Below are positions 50,869 through 60,227 of a stretch of 64,000 bases of DNA, one piece after another. A program made the position numbers and the translations under genes. The stretch lies in contig NZ_WWEM01000031.1 in the NCBI RefSeq assembly GCF_019308285.1, positions 529,867 through 593,866 on the forward strand. The letters run 5' to 3'. Under the pieces are notes generated by a model. It did no database searches and was not told where the DNA came from. It saw only the letters and a program-made list of their open reading frames with translations. Source of the DNA: Flavobacterium quisquiliarum. Lineage in GTDB: Bacteria; Bacteroidota; Bacteroidia; Flavobacteriales; Flavobacteriaceae. How positions within the stretch are numbered: position 1 is the stretch's first letter; every line of letters starts with the position of its first letter.

Positions 50869-53868
50869 ATGAAAAATGCTATTATAAAAATAGGTTTATT
50901 TACAGCTGTTCTTTTTTTAATTGTCAATTGCGGCGTTTCAAAAAAGACTAAAACTGCCGTTGAAACTAATGAACCTATTTCGACAGAAAATAAAGAAGTT
51001 TACGTACCCAAAAGCAAATCAGAAAAAAAACCTTTTGTTCCCGATTGTAATGCTGAAAATCGTTGGGCAGACAGTATTTACAGCCAAATGACGCTGGACG
51101 AAAAACTAGGTCAATTATTTTTTGCAAATGCTTATTCTAACAAAGATTCTGTACATGTTAATAAAGTAAAAGAACTTGTTTCAAAATATAAAATAGGCGG
51201 TATTATTTTCTTTCAAGGCGGGCCGGTTCGTCAAGCGAAATTAACCAACATCTATCAGTCAAAAGCAAAAGTGCCGCTGTTTATAGGACTTGATGCCGAA
51301 TGGGGATTAAGCATGCGTTTAGATTCTACTTACGCTTATCCTTGGAACATGACTTTGGGCGCGATTCAGGATTTAAATCTTATTGAAAAAGTTGGAAGAC
51401 AAATGGGAAGCGAATGCAAAAGAATGGGCATTCATTTCAACTTTGCACCAGTTTTAGATATTAATACCAATCCGCTGAATCCCATTATCGGAAATCGTTC
51501 TTTTGGCGAAAGCAAAACCAATGTTGCCAATCGTGCTTCGGCAATTATGAAAGGTATTCAAAGTCAAGGTGTTTTGTGTACAGGGAAACATTTTCCGGGT
51601 CACGGCGATACGGCAGTCGATTCTCATAAAGCACTTCCAATCGTTTCTTTTACGAAAGAACATTTGGATGAAGTGGAAATATATCCTTATAAACAGCTTT
51701 TTGACGAAGGTCTGGCTTCTGTCATGGTGGCGCATCTTAATATTCCGAGTTTAGAACCAAAAGAAAATGTTCCGTCTTCTGCTTCTTATAATGTTGTTAC
51801 CGAACTTCTTCAGAAACAATTAGGTTTCGAAGGACTTATTTTTACAGATGGTTTAGGCATGAAAGGCGCCAGTAATTTTAAACCTGTCGGCGATTTGGAA
51901 TTGGCTGTTTTACAGGCAGGAAATGATATTTTCCTTTGTCCGGATGATGTTCCCGCCGCTTTAGAAAAATTAAAAGTCTTTTATGCAAATGGCCAGATTA
52001 CCGAAGAACGTTTAGCTCATTCCGTTAAAAAAATTCTGCATTACAAATTCAAAGCAGGTTTAAATAAATACAAACCTGTTGATTTAAAAAATCTGCAAAA
52101 AGATTTAACCAGCCCAGATAAAGATGCGCTTCAATACAATTTGTTTGAAAATGCGGCTACCGTTTTAAAAAATAGAAAAGACATTCTTCCAATTAAAAAT
52201 CTGAATCAGAAAATTGCTTACGTAAAACTGGGAGAAGATGTCAACAGTGCTTTTGTTTCAACCTTAAAAAAATATACTGAAATAACAGAAGTTTCAAATA
52301 CCAACATTGATTCTTTAAACAAACAATTAAAGAAATACGATTTAGTTATTTTAAGTTATCACAAAGTGAATAAGGCTTGGGAAAAACAAGATTTCTCTTC
52401 AAATGAATTGTTTTTTCTAAATAAAATTGCCGAAAATAATAAAGTAATTCTAGACGTTTTTGCAAAACCGTATTCGCTTCTTTCTATCAAAAATTTTGAT
52501 GCTATTGAAGGATTGATGGTTTCGTACCAAAACTCAACGATTTCTCAGATTGTTTCTGCCGAAATTTTATTTGGAGCAAAAAGTGCCAAAGGAAAATTAC
52601 CCGTTTCAATCAACGATAATTTTAAAGTAAATGATGGAATCGATACCGAAAAAATCGATCGTTTAGGTTTTGAAACACCAGAAAATGTCGGGATGAATTC
52701 GGCAATTCTTGACAAAATAGACGCAATCGCTAAAAAAGCAATTGACGGAAAAATGGCTCCTGGAATACAGGTTTTAGTCGCAAGAAAAGGCAGTGTCGTT
52801 TTTCAGAAATCTTACGGATATCAAACTTATGACAAAAAAGTAAAAGTTTCGAATACTGATTTATACGACGTTGCTTCGATTTCAAAAATGATTTCCACGC
52901 TTCCAAACATAATGCAGTTATACGATAAAAATAAAGTTGAGTTAGACACCAAATTAGGAACCATGCTTCCAATGTTTGCTAAATCAAACAAAAAAGATAT
53001 TTCTTTTAAAGATCTTTTAAATCATTATGCGGGATTAATTGCGTGGAGTCCGTTTTACAAATCGACATTAGATGCCAAGGGGTTTCCTTCTGATAAATAC
53101 TATCGAAAAATTGCAGAAAACAATTTCACAACTAAAGTAGCCGACAGCCTTTACATTCGAAATGATTATCATGACACGATCATGAAATTTATTGCCGACT
53201 CTCCTATTTCACTTAAAAAAGAATACAAATACAGTGATTTTACTTTTATCATTTTAAAAGAATATTTGGAAAGAGCCACACACGAAAAATTGGAAGATTT
53301 AAGCCAGAAGAACTTTTTCAATTCGTTGGGAATGAATTATACAACCTATAATCCATTATTGAAATTTGACAAAAACGTAATCGCTCCAACCGAAATTGAC
53401 AACTATTTCAGACATCAATTGATACAAGGTTATGTACACGATATGGCCGCCGCAATGGAAGGCGGAGTTGCAGGACACGCGGGAATTTTTTCCAATGCTA
53501 TGGATGTTGCCAAAATGATGCAGTTGTTTCTTCAAAAAGGAAGTTATGGAGGCCAACGTTATTTTTCTGAAGCAACATTTGATACTTTTAATACCTGTTT
53601 TTATTGCGATCAAGGCGTTGAAAGAGGTTTAGGTTTCGACAAAAGATTAGGAAAAGACGGCCCGACTTGTCAATGTGCTTCGAAATTAAGTTTTGGTCAT
53701 ACTGGTTTTACAGGAAATATGGCTTGGGTTGATCCTGAAAACGAAACGGTTTATGTGTTTTTATCCAACAGGACGTATCCGGAAGTTGGCGAAGAAGGAA
53801 ATAAACTAGCGAAAGAAAAGATTCGTGAAGACATTCAGAAAATAATTTATGAATCTATAATAAAATAA
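50869..53868 (+). CDS. Lipoprotein NagZ (GH3) fused to a beta-lactamase-like serine hydrolase
   Basis: The 999-residue product starts with a lipoprotein signal (LFLIVNCG, Cys21). Residues about 65-600 are a GH3 beta-N-acetylglucosaminidase with the NagZ loop KHFPGHGDTAVDSH (Asp251, His253) and nucleophile Asp327 in IFTDGLGMKG. Residues about 625-990 are a beta-lactamase/DD-peptidase-like domain with SxxK at Ser670-Lys673 and GHTGFTGNMAW near the end. The fusion should remove GlcNAc from peptidoglycan fragments and possibly cut a peptide or lactyl amide bond as well. The C-terminal part is a paralogue of the protein at 34,630. Confidence 0.88.
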   Translation: MKNAIIKIGLFTAVLFLIVNCGVSKKTKTAVETNEPISTENKEVYVPKSKSEKKPFVPDCNAENRWADSIYSQMTLDEKLGQLFFANAYSNKDSVHVNKVKELVSKYKIGGIIFFQGGPVRQAKLTNIYQSKAKVPLFIGLDAEWGLSMRLDSTYAYPWNMTLGAIQDLNLIEKVGRQMGSECKRMGIHFNFAPVLDINTNPLNPIIGNRSFGESKTNVANRASAIMKGIQSQGVLCTGKHFPGHGDTAVDSHKALPIVSFTKEHLDEVEIYPYKQLFDEGLASVMVAHLNIPSLEPKENVPSSASYNVVTELLQKQLGFEGLIFTDGLGMKGASNFKPVGDLELAVLQAGNDIFLCPDDVPAALEKLKVFYANGQITEERLAHSVKKILHYKFKAGLNKYKPVDLKNLQKDLTSPDKDALQYNLFENAATVLKNRKDILPIKNLNQKIAYVKLGEDVNSAFVSTLKKYTEITEVSNTNIDSLNKQLKKYDLVILSYHKVNKAWEKQDFSSNELFFLNKIAENNKVILDVFAKPYSLLSIKNFDAIEGLMVSYQNSTISQIVSAEILFGAKSAKGKLPVSINDNFKVNDGIDTEKIDRLGFETPENVGMNSAILDKIDAIAKKAIDGKMAPGIQVLVARKGSVVFQKSYGYQTYDKKVKVSNTDLYDVASISKMISTLPNIMQLYDKNKVELDTKLGTMLPMFAKSNKKDISFKDLLNHYAGLIAWSPFYKSTLDAKGFPSDKYYRKIAENNFTTKVADSLYIRNDYHDTIMKFIADSPISLKKEYKYSDFTFIILKEYLERATHEKLEDLSQKNFFNSLGMNYTTYNPLLKFDKNVIAPTEIDNYFRHQLIQGYVHDMAAAMEGGVAGHAGIFSNAMDVAKMMQLFLQKGSYGGQRYFSEATFDTFNTCFYCDQGVERGLGFDKRLGKDGPTCQCASKLSFGHTGFTGNMAWVDPENETVYVFLSNRTYPEVGEEGNKLAKEKIREDIQKIIYESIIK

Positions 53869-53884
53869 CTTTGTAGATTGTTTT

Positions 53885-54025
53885 TTAAACACATAGAAAC
53901 ATAGATTTTATTAGCTTATAAAAAGTCGGTTCACTCAGAATAAAGCACATAGCTCTATGTGTTAGAAACTAGTTTCTTTTTATTTACTTTTATTTATATA
54001 AAAACCTATGTTTCTATGTGTTTAA
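53885..54025. repeat. AAACACATAGAAACATAG composite inverted repeat, copy 1
   Basis: TTAAACACATAGAAACATAG (53885-53904) and its perfect inverse end at 54,025. Inside lie CACATAG/CTATGTG (53,945-53,961) and GAAACTAGTTTC. It fills the gap between the NagZ fusion and anmK. Copies at 55,291 and 60,086 share the same words. Confidence 0.75.
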
Positions 54026-54079
54026 TAAAATTAATCGCTCCCAACTAATTAACTTTAGCAGCATTTTAAACAAACTTTC

Positions 54080-55285
54080 ATGAACAAAAATATTGAAGCA
54101 CTTTATCAAATTGCTCAAAAGGAAACGAAACGCATTATTGGACTGATGTCGGGGACTTCTCTCGACGGATTGGATATTGCCTTATGCGAAATTTCAGGAT
54201 CTGGCGTAAATACCAATGTAAAGCTGACTCAGTTTGAAACGATTAGTTACTCTGAAGAAATCAAAACAGAAATTCGTAAAGTTTTTGCTCAGAAAAATAT
54301 CGATTTTCAGCATTTGGCTTTGCTCAACGAATGGATTGGTTTGCTTCATGCTTCAATGGTAAATGAAACTTTAGAAAAATGGAATATCCCCGCTTCAGAA
54401 ATTGATTTAATTGCTTCTCACGGACAAACCGTTTTGCATGCTCCAAAGTTTTTGCATCAGCAGGAAAAATTTCCAAATGCTACTTTGCAAATTGGAGACG
54501 GAGATCATATTGCCGTAAAAACGGGAATTATCACATTGTCGGATTTTAGACAAAAACACGTTGCTGCGGGTGGCGAAGGTGCTCCGTTAGCCGTTTATGG
54601 CGATTATTTTTTATTTGGAAAAGAAGGCGAAAACAGAATTATGCTGAACATTGGCGGAATTGCCAATTTTACCTACCTGCCATCAGACATAAAAAATGAA
54701 GATACTTTTGTAACCGATACTGGAACAGGAAATACCTTAATTGATCTTTTTGTGAAGAAATATTTCCTAGACAAAAGCTACGATAAAGATGCTGAAATAG
54801 CCAAACAAGGAAATGTAAATCAGATTTTATTAGACAATTTGAAAGACAATGCATTTTTCAAAAAAGGTTTCCCAAAAACGATCGGGCAGGAATTATTTAA
54901 TGCTGAATATGTAGAATTAGCACTTTCAAAAAGTAATCTTACCGATATTTTAGCTCCCGATTTACTGGCTACTTTAACACGTTTTACTGCTGAAACAATT
55001 GCAGAAGCGATTCAATTTGCTGTTAAAAACTCTTCTTATACAATTGAAGACTTTAAAATATATCTTTCCGGCGGCGGAGCCAATAATCCATTAATCGTAC
55101 AATGGTTAAAAGAATTACTGCCTTGCTCTTTCTTCAAAAGCGATGATTTAGGAATTAACAGTGATGCCAAAGAAGCGATTCTGTTTGCTGTTTTAGCCAA
55201 TGAAACTGTTGCTGGGGGCGATTTTAAATTTAATTCTGTAAAAATTCCATCAGTAACTATGGGGAAAATTTCAATGCCGGATTAA
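54080..55285 (+). CDS. anmK: Anhydro-N-acetylmuramic acid kinase
   Basis: The 401-residue product has the AnmK signature GLMSGTSLDGLDIALCEI (about 21-38), IASHGQTVLHAP, LQIGDGDHIA, DFRQKHVAAGGEGAPLAVYGDYFLF, LNIGGIANFTYLP, TDTGTGNTLIDLFVKKYF and the ATP-site LSGGGANNPL. It opens and phosphorylates 1,6-anhydroMurNAc to MurNAc-6-phosphate, the MurQ substrate, in the cytoplasm. Confidence 0.95.
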   Translation: MNKNIEALYQIAQKETKRIIGLMSGTSLDGLDIALCEISGSGVNTNVKLTQFETISYSEEIKTEIRKVFAQKNIDFQHLALLNEWIGLLHASMVNETLEKWNIPASEIDLIASHGQTVLHAPKFLHQQEKFPNATLQIGDGDHIAVKTGIITLSDFRQKHVAAGGEGAPLAVYGDYFLFGKEGENRIMLNIGGIANFTYLPSDIKNEDTFVTDTGTGNTLIDLFVKKYFLDKSYDKDAEIAKQGNVNQILLDNLKDNAFFKKGFPKTIGQELFNAEYVELALSKSNLTDILAPDLLATLTRFTAETIAEAIQFAVKNSSYTIEDFKIYLSGGGANNPLIVQWLKELLPCSFFKSDDLGINSDAKEAILFAVLANETVAGGDFKFNSVKIPSVTMGKISMPD

Positions 55286-55290
55286 ATATT

Positions 55291-55488
55291 TTTAAACACA
55301 TAGAGACATAGAATTTAGAATATCACAAAGGCGCTTCACTTGTTTAAACAAACATAGCAAGTTATGCCTTTATCTACGAAAGCTTTGACAAAGCTAACAA
55401 CGCTGAGCTATGTGCGGAGAAACGAGTTTCTCTTCCCTATTCTTTTAAAAAGAAATAAAAAAAATCTATGTTTCTATGTGTTTGAAAA
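55291..55488. repeat. AAACACATAGAGACATAG composite inverted repeat, copy 2
   Basis: AAACACATAGAGACATAG near the left and CTATGTTTCTATGTGTTT at the right are inverted copies with one difference. Inside are GCTATGTGCGGAGAAACGAG and CGAGTTTCTC words like those of copy 1. No gene is seen between anmK and the acyltransferase. Confidence 0.7.
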
Positions 55489-55524
55489 TTTAAAAAAAAC
55501 AATAAACTATTAATAACCAAAACC

Positions 55525-56796
55525 ATGACAAAAGAACGTTTAACCTCACTGGATGTTTTTAGAGGATTTACTATTTTTCTAATGACGATAGTTAACAATC
55601 CCGGAAGCTGGTCTTCTATTTACCCGCCATTAGAACATGCAGAATGGCACGGCTGTACCCCAACCGATTTAGTTTTTCCTTTTTTCGTTTTTATTATGGG
55701 AACAGCAATCCCTTTTGCCATGCCGGTTAAACATCTTGATGGTGCTGTTTTTAATAAAATTTTAGTTCGATCACTTCGCATTTTCTGCTTGGGATTTTCT
55801 TTAGCTTTTTTCGGCAGAATACATTTATTTGGTTTGGAAGGCTTTCCTCATTTAGCCCTAAGACTCGTTATTTTCTTCGGAATCGCTTATGCGCTTTTGG
55901 GAGATTTCAGCTTAAAAGTCAAAACCTATCTTGTTTTCGGAATCTTAGCGGTATTATTATTTTTAGCCTACAGCGGTTTAGAACACTTTGAAGACACTAG
56001 AATTCCAGGTGTTTTACAACGAATTGCTATTGTCTATTTCTTTACGTCTCTTTTGTATTTAAAAACCAATTTAAAAACACAGATTATAATTGCAGGTTCA
56101 ATTCTGGTTGGATATTATCTGCTGATGGCTTTTGTCCCTGTTCCAGGAATTGGAGAAGCCAACTTTGAAAAAGGCACCAATCTGGCGGCATGGTTAGATA
56201 ATTTACTTTTAAACGGACACCTTTGGAGCGTTTCTAAAACGTGGGATCCGGAAGGAATTTTAAGTACTCTGCCAGCCATAGCAACTGGAATTACAGGAAT
56301 GTTTATTGGGCAAATTTTAAATTTATCTGTTTCTAAAATAGAAATCGTAAAAAAACTGGCAATCGCCGGAATTGTTTTACTAATCTCTGGATTACTTTGG
56401 AATATTATTTTCCCAATTAACAAATCTCTTTGGACAAGTTCTTATGTTTTATATACAGGCGGAATTGCTACTTTATGTTTGACGTTGCTCTATTATATTA
56501 TCGATGTGGCAAATTATAAAAAGTGGGCCAAATTGTTTTTAATCTGGGGTGTAAATCCAATGATTGTCTTTTACTTTTCTGGAATAATTCCGAGGGTAAT
56601 GAGCTCTATAAAAATGCAAAATCCGGAAATTGGAGGCGAAGAAATTGGTTTTCAAGCTTACCTATACCAATACGGAATTGTTCCTCATTTTGAAAATCCA
56701 TTAAACGCATCTTTGGTTTATGCGCTGGCTTATGCCCTTTTCTGGTCAATTATCTTATGGATTTTGTATAAAAGAAAATTGATCTTCAAAGTTTAG
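55525..56796 (+). CDS. HGSNAT/NagX-type membrane acyltransferase (DUF5009-like)
   Basis: The 423-residue polytopic membrane protein begins RLTSLDVFRGFTIFLMTIVNNPG and has HAEWHGCTPTDLVFPFFVFIMG, IPGVLQRIAIVYFF and WLIWGVNPMIVFYFSG-like blocks, as in heparan-alpha-glucosaminide N-acetyltransferase and NagX-like proteins. Such proteins may move acetyl groups across the membrane onto amino sugars, which fits de-N-acetylated GlcN/MurN in bacterial wall material. Function assigned by family and position. Confidence 0.75.
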   Translation: MTKERLTSLDVFRGFTIFLMTIVNNPGSWSSIYPPLEHAEWHGCTPTDLVFPFFVFIMGTAIPFAMPVKHLDGAVFNKILVRSLRIFCLGFSLAFFGRIHLFGLEGFPHLALRLVIFFGIAYALLGDFSLKVKTYLVFGILAVLLFLAYSGLEHFEDTRIPGVLQRIAIVYFFTSLLYLKTNLKTQIIIAGSILVGYYLLMAFVPVPGIGEANFEKGTNLAAWLDNLLLNGHLWSVSKTWDPEGILSTLPAIATGITGMFIGQILNLSVSKIEIVKKLAIAGIVLLISGLLWNIIFPINKSLWTSSYVLYTGGIATLCLTLLYYIIDVANYKKWAKLFLIWGVNPMIVFYFSGIIPRVMSSIKMQNPEIGGEEIGFQAYLYQYGIVPHFENPLNASLVYALAYALFWSIILWILYKRKLIFKV

Positions 56797-56889
56797 TATT
56801 TCAGAAAGAATGGTATTATTATTGCGAAATTTAAATTTCCTTTAATCATCTAAAAAAACTACTTTTGGTTTTTGTTAAAAAACATTGAA

Positions 56890-58458
56890 ATGCATAAAAA
56901 TCAGTATTTAATATTCTCTTTTCTATTTATATTTTTCGTTTCGACGATTGCCGCACAGGAAAATACAATGCATCCTAAAAACGAATTTAGAGGTGTTTGG
57001 ATCGCCACCGTAGTCAATATTGACTGGCCAAAAACAAGCATTGATAACGTAGAGAAAGAAAAAGCTGATTATCTTGAGATTTTAGAATCATACAAGAAAT
57101 TAAATTACAATGCCGTAATCGTTCAGGTACGAAGTGTGGGCGATGCCATTTATCCTTCTGAATTTGCGCCTTGGTCTCGTTTTTTAACGGGGAAAGAAGG
57201 TTTAGCTCCAAATCCATATTACGATGCATTAGCATGGATGATTGAGCAGGCGCACAATCGCGGATTTGAATTTCACGCTTGGTTAAATCCTTATCGTGCG
57301 ACTTTTGATTTAAACAAAAACCTTTTAAGTCCGGGACATGATCTTTTTAAACATCCGGAATGGATGATTGAATACGGCGGAAAATATTATTACGATCCAG
57401 CTTTACCAGAAGTTCAGGCGCATTTAACAAAAGTTGTTAAAGAAGTCGTCGACAAATACGATATTGATGCCATTCATTTTGATGATTATTTTTATCCGTA
57501 TGCTGTTCCCGGGAAAGTATTTAACGACAACGCTTCTTACCAAAAATATGGTGCAGGTTTAAGCCGTGCTGATTGGCGTCGTGCAAATGTGAGCAATTTT
57601 GTACACACTATTTCGACAACCATAAAAGACAGTAAGCCTTGGGTTCAATTCGGAATTAGTCCTTTTGGAGTTTGGCGAAATAAGTCTCAGGATCCAAGAG
57701 GTTCTGAAACACAGTCAACTTCTAATTACGATGATTTATACGCAGATCCAATGTTATGGATGGATCAAAAATGGATTGATTACATTCTGCCTCAATTGTA
57801 TTGGAGTATGAACAATACAAGAGCATCTTACTCCAAATTGGTAAAGTGGTGGTCAGAAAATGCAAAAAACACAGCTATTTACATTGGTCACGCTTCTTAT
57901 AAAATTAGAGGCGACTCAGATAAAAGCTGGAACTTTATGACCGAAATCCCAACACAGGTTGATTTTCTGAGAACCTTTAAAAACGTGTCCGGAAGTGCTT
58001 ATTTCAGCTCAAAATGGTTCATGGGTAAGAATTTTGATGTGGTTCGTCATTTAGAAGAAAATCAATATAAATATCCAGCGCTTCCCGCAGCAGTTCCGAA
58101 CTTAAGACATGTAATTATTGATACGCCAAGAGTGATTGAATACAGCAAAGATAGCATCCGTTATAATTTCACTTTTAAAAGCCCGCTGAATACAAAAGTT
58201 CGTTATATGGTGGTTTATGGAGGCGATCATATCTCAAAAATCGACATTAACGATGCTACAAAAATTGTTGAAAAAGTAACCGTAAAAGAAGTTGACGGAA
58301 AAATTACTTTCTCAATTGCTGGTGGAAAACTAAACCTTTATAAAGCCTGTGCTGTAACTTTCATTGATTATTACGCCAACGAAAGCTCGCCAACTACAAT
58401 CGATCTAAAAAAACCTTTTAAAAACTATACACCTGCACAACCAAATGAAAATAGATAA
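56890..58458 (+). CDS. GHL10-family glycoside hydrolase (DigH-like), second copy
   Basis: The 522-residue exported protein has a signal peptide at about 1-23 (IFSFLFIFFVSTIAAQ) and the same barrel as the protein at 35,945: EFRGVWIATVVNIDWPKTSI, NAVIVQVRSVGDAIYPSEFAPW, GFEFHAWLNPYRATF, IHFDDYFYPYAVPG and QFGISPFGVWRNKSQDPRGS. The ATG at 56890 gives the signal peptide and is preferred to a TTG at 56872. By analogy with DigH it should cut peptide-free peptidoglycan glycans. Overlaps the AmpG-like gene by 14 bp. Confidence 0.83.
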   Translation: MHKNQYLIFSFLFIFFVSTIAAQENTMHPKNEFRGVWIATVVNIDWPKTSIDNVEKEKADYLEILESYKKLNYNAVIVQVRSVGDAIYPSEFAPWSRFLTGKEGLAPNPYYDALAWMIEQAHNRGFEFHAWLNPYRATFDLNKNLLSPGHDLFKHPEWMIEYGGKYYYDPALPEVQAHLTKVVKEVVDKYDIDAIHFDDYFYPYAVPGKVFNDNASYQKYGAGLSRADWRRANVSNFVHTISTTIKDSKPWVQFGISPFGVWRNKSQDPRGSETQSTSNYDDLYADPMLWMDQKWIDYILPQLYWSMNNTRASYSKLVKWWSENAKNTAIYIGHASYKIRGDSDKSWNFMTEIPTQVDFLRTFKNVSGSAYFSSKWFMGKNFDVVRHLEENQYKYPALPAAVPNLRHVIIDTPRVIEYSKDSIRYNFTFKSPLNTKVRYMVVYGGDHISKIDINDATKIVEKVTVKEVDGKITFSIAGGKLNLYKACAVTFIDYYANESSPTTIDLKKPFKNYTPAQPNENR

Positions 58459-59707
58459 TAAACCTTGGTTCTGGATTCCACTTCTGAACTTTGCATCTGG
58501 ATTGCCTTATGCCATAATTATTTCAGTTTCCGTAATTATGTACAAAAATCTGGGAATTTCAAATGAAGATATCGGAGTCTACACCAGTTTATTATATCTT
58601 CCGTGGGTAGTAAAACCGCTTTGGAGTCCGCTTATTGAATTAATCGGAACCAAAAGAAAATGGTTTTTATCAATGCAGTTATTAATTTCAATCGCCTTTT
58701 TACTGGTTGGATTAGCCATTCCAACCAACGGATTTTTCATGATGTCGCTGGCCATATTCTGGGTTGCCGCTTTTGCTTCGGCTTCCAATGATATCGCAAC
58801 TGACGGTTTCTATTTATTGGTTTTACCAGAAGACAAGCAATCTTTCTTTATCGGAATCAGAAGTACTTTCTACAGACTTTCCATGCTTGCAGGAAACGGA
58901 TTAGTGGTACTTTTTGCCGGATATTTGGAACATAAATATGGCGACAATACAAAAGCTTGGTCTTACACTATGATTTTCGTTGGTTTATTGATGACTTTCA
59001 TTACAGCTTACAACTTCATTTTTACACCAAAAAATGAAATCAATGCTGTAGAAAGCAAAAAAGAAACTCCTCATCAAAATTTTGGAACCATTTTTATCAG
59101 TTTCTTCAAGAAAAAACAAATCGGATTAATCCTAGCCTTTGTTCTGGTCTTCAGATTAGGAGAATCACAACTGCTTAAAATGTTAAGTCCTTTTTTATTG
59201 GATGGAAAAGAACTTGGCGGAATGGGATTAGATACGGAAGCCGTTGGAATTATTTACGGAACATTTGGAGTTGCAGCATTAACGTTAGGCGGGATTTTAG
59301 GCGGAATTGCTATTTCCAGACATGGCCTTACCAAATGGATGTTTCCAATGTTTTTGGCTATGCATTTACCCATTATTGGTTTTATTTTATTAGCATTTTT
59401 TCACCCAACATCAATTTATTATATTTATGCCGTCGTAATTTTAGAACAATTTGGTTACGGTTTTGGTTTTACAGCATTTATGATGTATTTAATTCATGTT
59501 GCCGAAGGAGAATCCAAAACAGCACATTATGCATTGGCAACTGGTTTTATGGCATTAGGAATGATGCTTCCGGGAATGTTGAGCGGTTATATTCAGAAAT
59601 TTTTAGGCTATCAAAACTTTTTTATTTGGGTTTTAATAGCGACAATTCCAGGTCTTATTTTATCACGTTTTTTAGTTTTCCCGAAAGATTTTGGGAAAAA
59701 ATCATAA
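58445..59707 (+). CDS. AmpG-like muropeptide permease (MFS)
   Basis: The 420-residue membrane protein has 12 predicted helices. The start PWFWIPLLNFASGLPYAIIISVSVIMYKNLGIS and the block YLPWVVKPLWSPLIELIGTKRKW match AmpG, which imports GlcNAc-anhydroMurNAc and its peptides. The match is supported by ASNDIATDGFYLLVLPE. It overlaps the preceding GHL10 gene. The product would supply AnmK and the cytoplasmic NagZ. A related MFS importer remains possible. Confidence 0.75.
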   Translation: MKIDNKPWFWIPLLNFASGLPYAIIISVSVIMYKNLGISNEDIGVYTSLLYLPWVVKPLWSPLIELIGTKRKWFLSMQLLISIAFLLVGLAIPTNGFFMMSLAIFWVAAFASASNDIATDGFYLLVLPEDKQSFFIGIRSTFYRLSMLAGNGLVVLFAGYLEHKYGDNTKAWSYTMIFVGLLMTFITAYNFIFTPKNEINAVESKKETPHQNFGTIFISFFKKKQIGLILAFVLVFRLGESQLLKMLSPFLLDGKELGGMGLDTEAVGIIYGTFGVAALTLGGILGGIAISRHGLTKWMFPMFLAMHLPIIGFILLAFFHPTSIYYIYAVVILEQFGYGFGFTAFMMYLIHVAEGESKTAHYALATGFMALGMMLPGMLSGYIQKFLGYQNFFIWVLIATIPGLILSRFLVFPKDFGKKS

Positions 59708-59738
59708 GAAGTTTAAACCCCAAATCAAACTCTTACAT

Positions 59739-60080
59739 ATGGAAATCAATGAAAATTTGCAGGCCGAACGAAATCTGAAAGGAACTGAGTTCGAGAAAAA
59801 TGGAAATCTTGAAAAAGCAATTGAATTATATGAAGAAAATGTCGCAGAAAGCTTTAAAGGAAATCATCCGTACGATCGACTGGCAACAATCTACAAAAAC
59901 CAAAACGATCTTGAAAACGAAATTAGGGTTTTAGAAAAAGCCATTTTGGTTTACGAAGAAATCACAATCGAAGACCGTTTAGAAGGACTTCCAAAGCTTT
60001 TCAGATTCAAAAACCGATTGGAAAAAGCCATTGAAACCCAAAAGCAATTGGCTAAACAAAAGAAGGCAAAATTGAAATAG
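59739..60080 (+). CDS. Small tetratricopeptide-like protein
   Basis: The 113-residue all-helical product has two TPR-like helix pairs (LKGTEFEKNGNLEKAIELYEENV and YDRLATIYKNQNDLENEIRVLEKAIL). It starts at ATG 59739 (MEINENLQ), 31 bp after the AmpG-like stop; an earlier ATG would overlap that gene. No export signal. Probably an adaptor; partner unknown. Confidence 0.6.
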   Translation: MEINENLQAERNLKGTEFEKNGNLEKAIELYEENVAESFKGNHPYDRLATIYKNQNDLENEIRVLEKAILVYEEITIEDRLEGLPKLFRFKNRLEKAIETQKQLAKQKKAKLK

Positions 60081-60085
60081 TTTTT

Positions 60086-60200
60086 TAAACACATAGAAAC
60101 ATAGAATTATTTTATTTAAAAAGAGAAAAAAAGAGAAACTAGTTTCTCCAAACATAGCTATGCCTTTACTCTAAAACTATTTCTATTTGTTCAAAAATTA
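60086..60200. repeat. AAACACATAGAAACATAG composite repeat, copy 3 (degenerate right arm)
   Basis: The left arm AAACACATAGAAACATAG and the internal GAAACTAGTTTC are as in copy 1, with CATAGCTATG between. The expected right arm is reduced to CTATTTCTATTTGTT-like sequence. It lies between the TPR-like and GNAT genes. Confidence 0.65.
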
Positions 60201-60227
60201 ATACAAAAACAGAAAAGCTATAAAATC

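Noticed and set aside
50869..53868. Antibiotic-resistance beta-lactamase
   Set aside because: The domain is fused to NagZ, has no clear KTG box, and lies in a peptidoglycan-sugar locus; a wall-fragment hydrolase is more likely.
59335..59778. Open frame on the + strand overlapping the AmpG-like gene
   Set aside because: It is in another frame of a clear membrane transporter gene and has an unnatural cysteine- and aromatic-rich composition.
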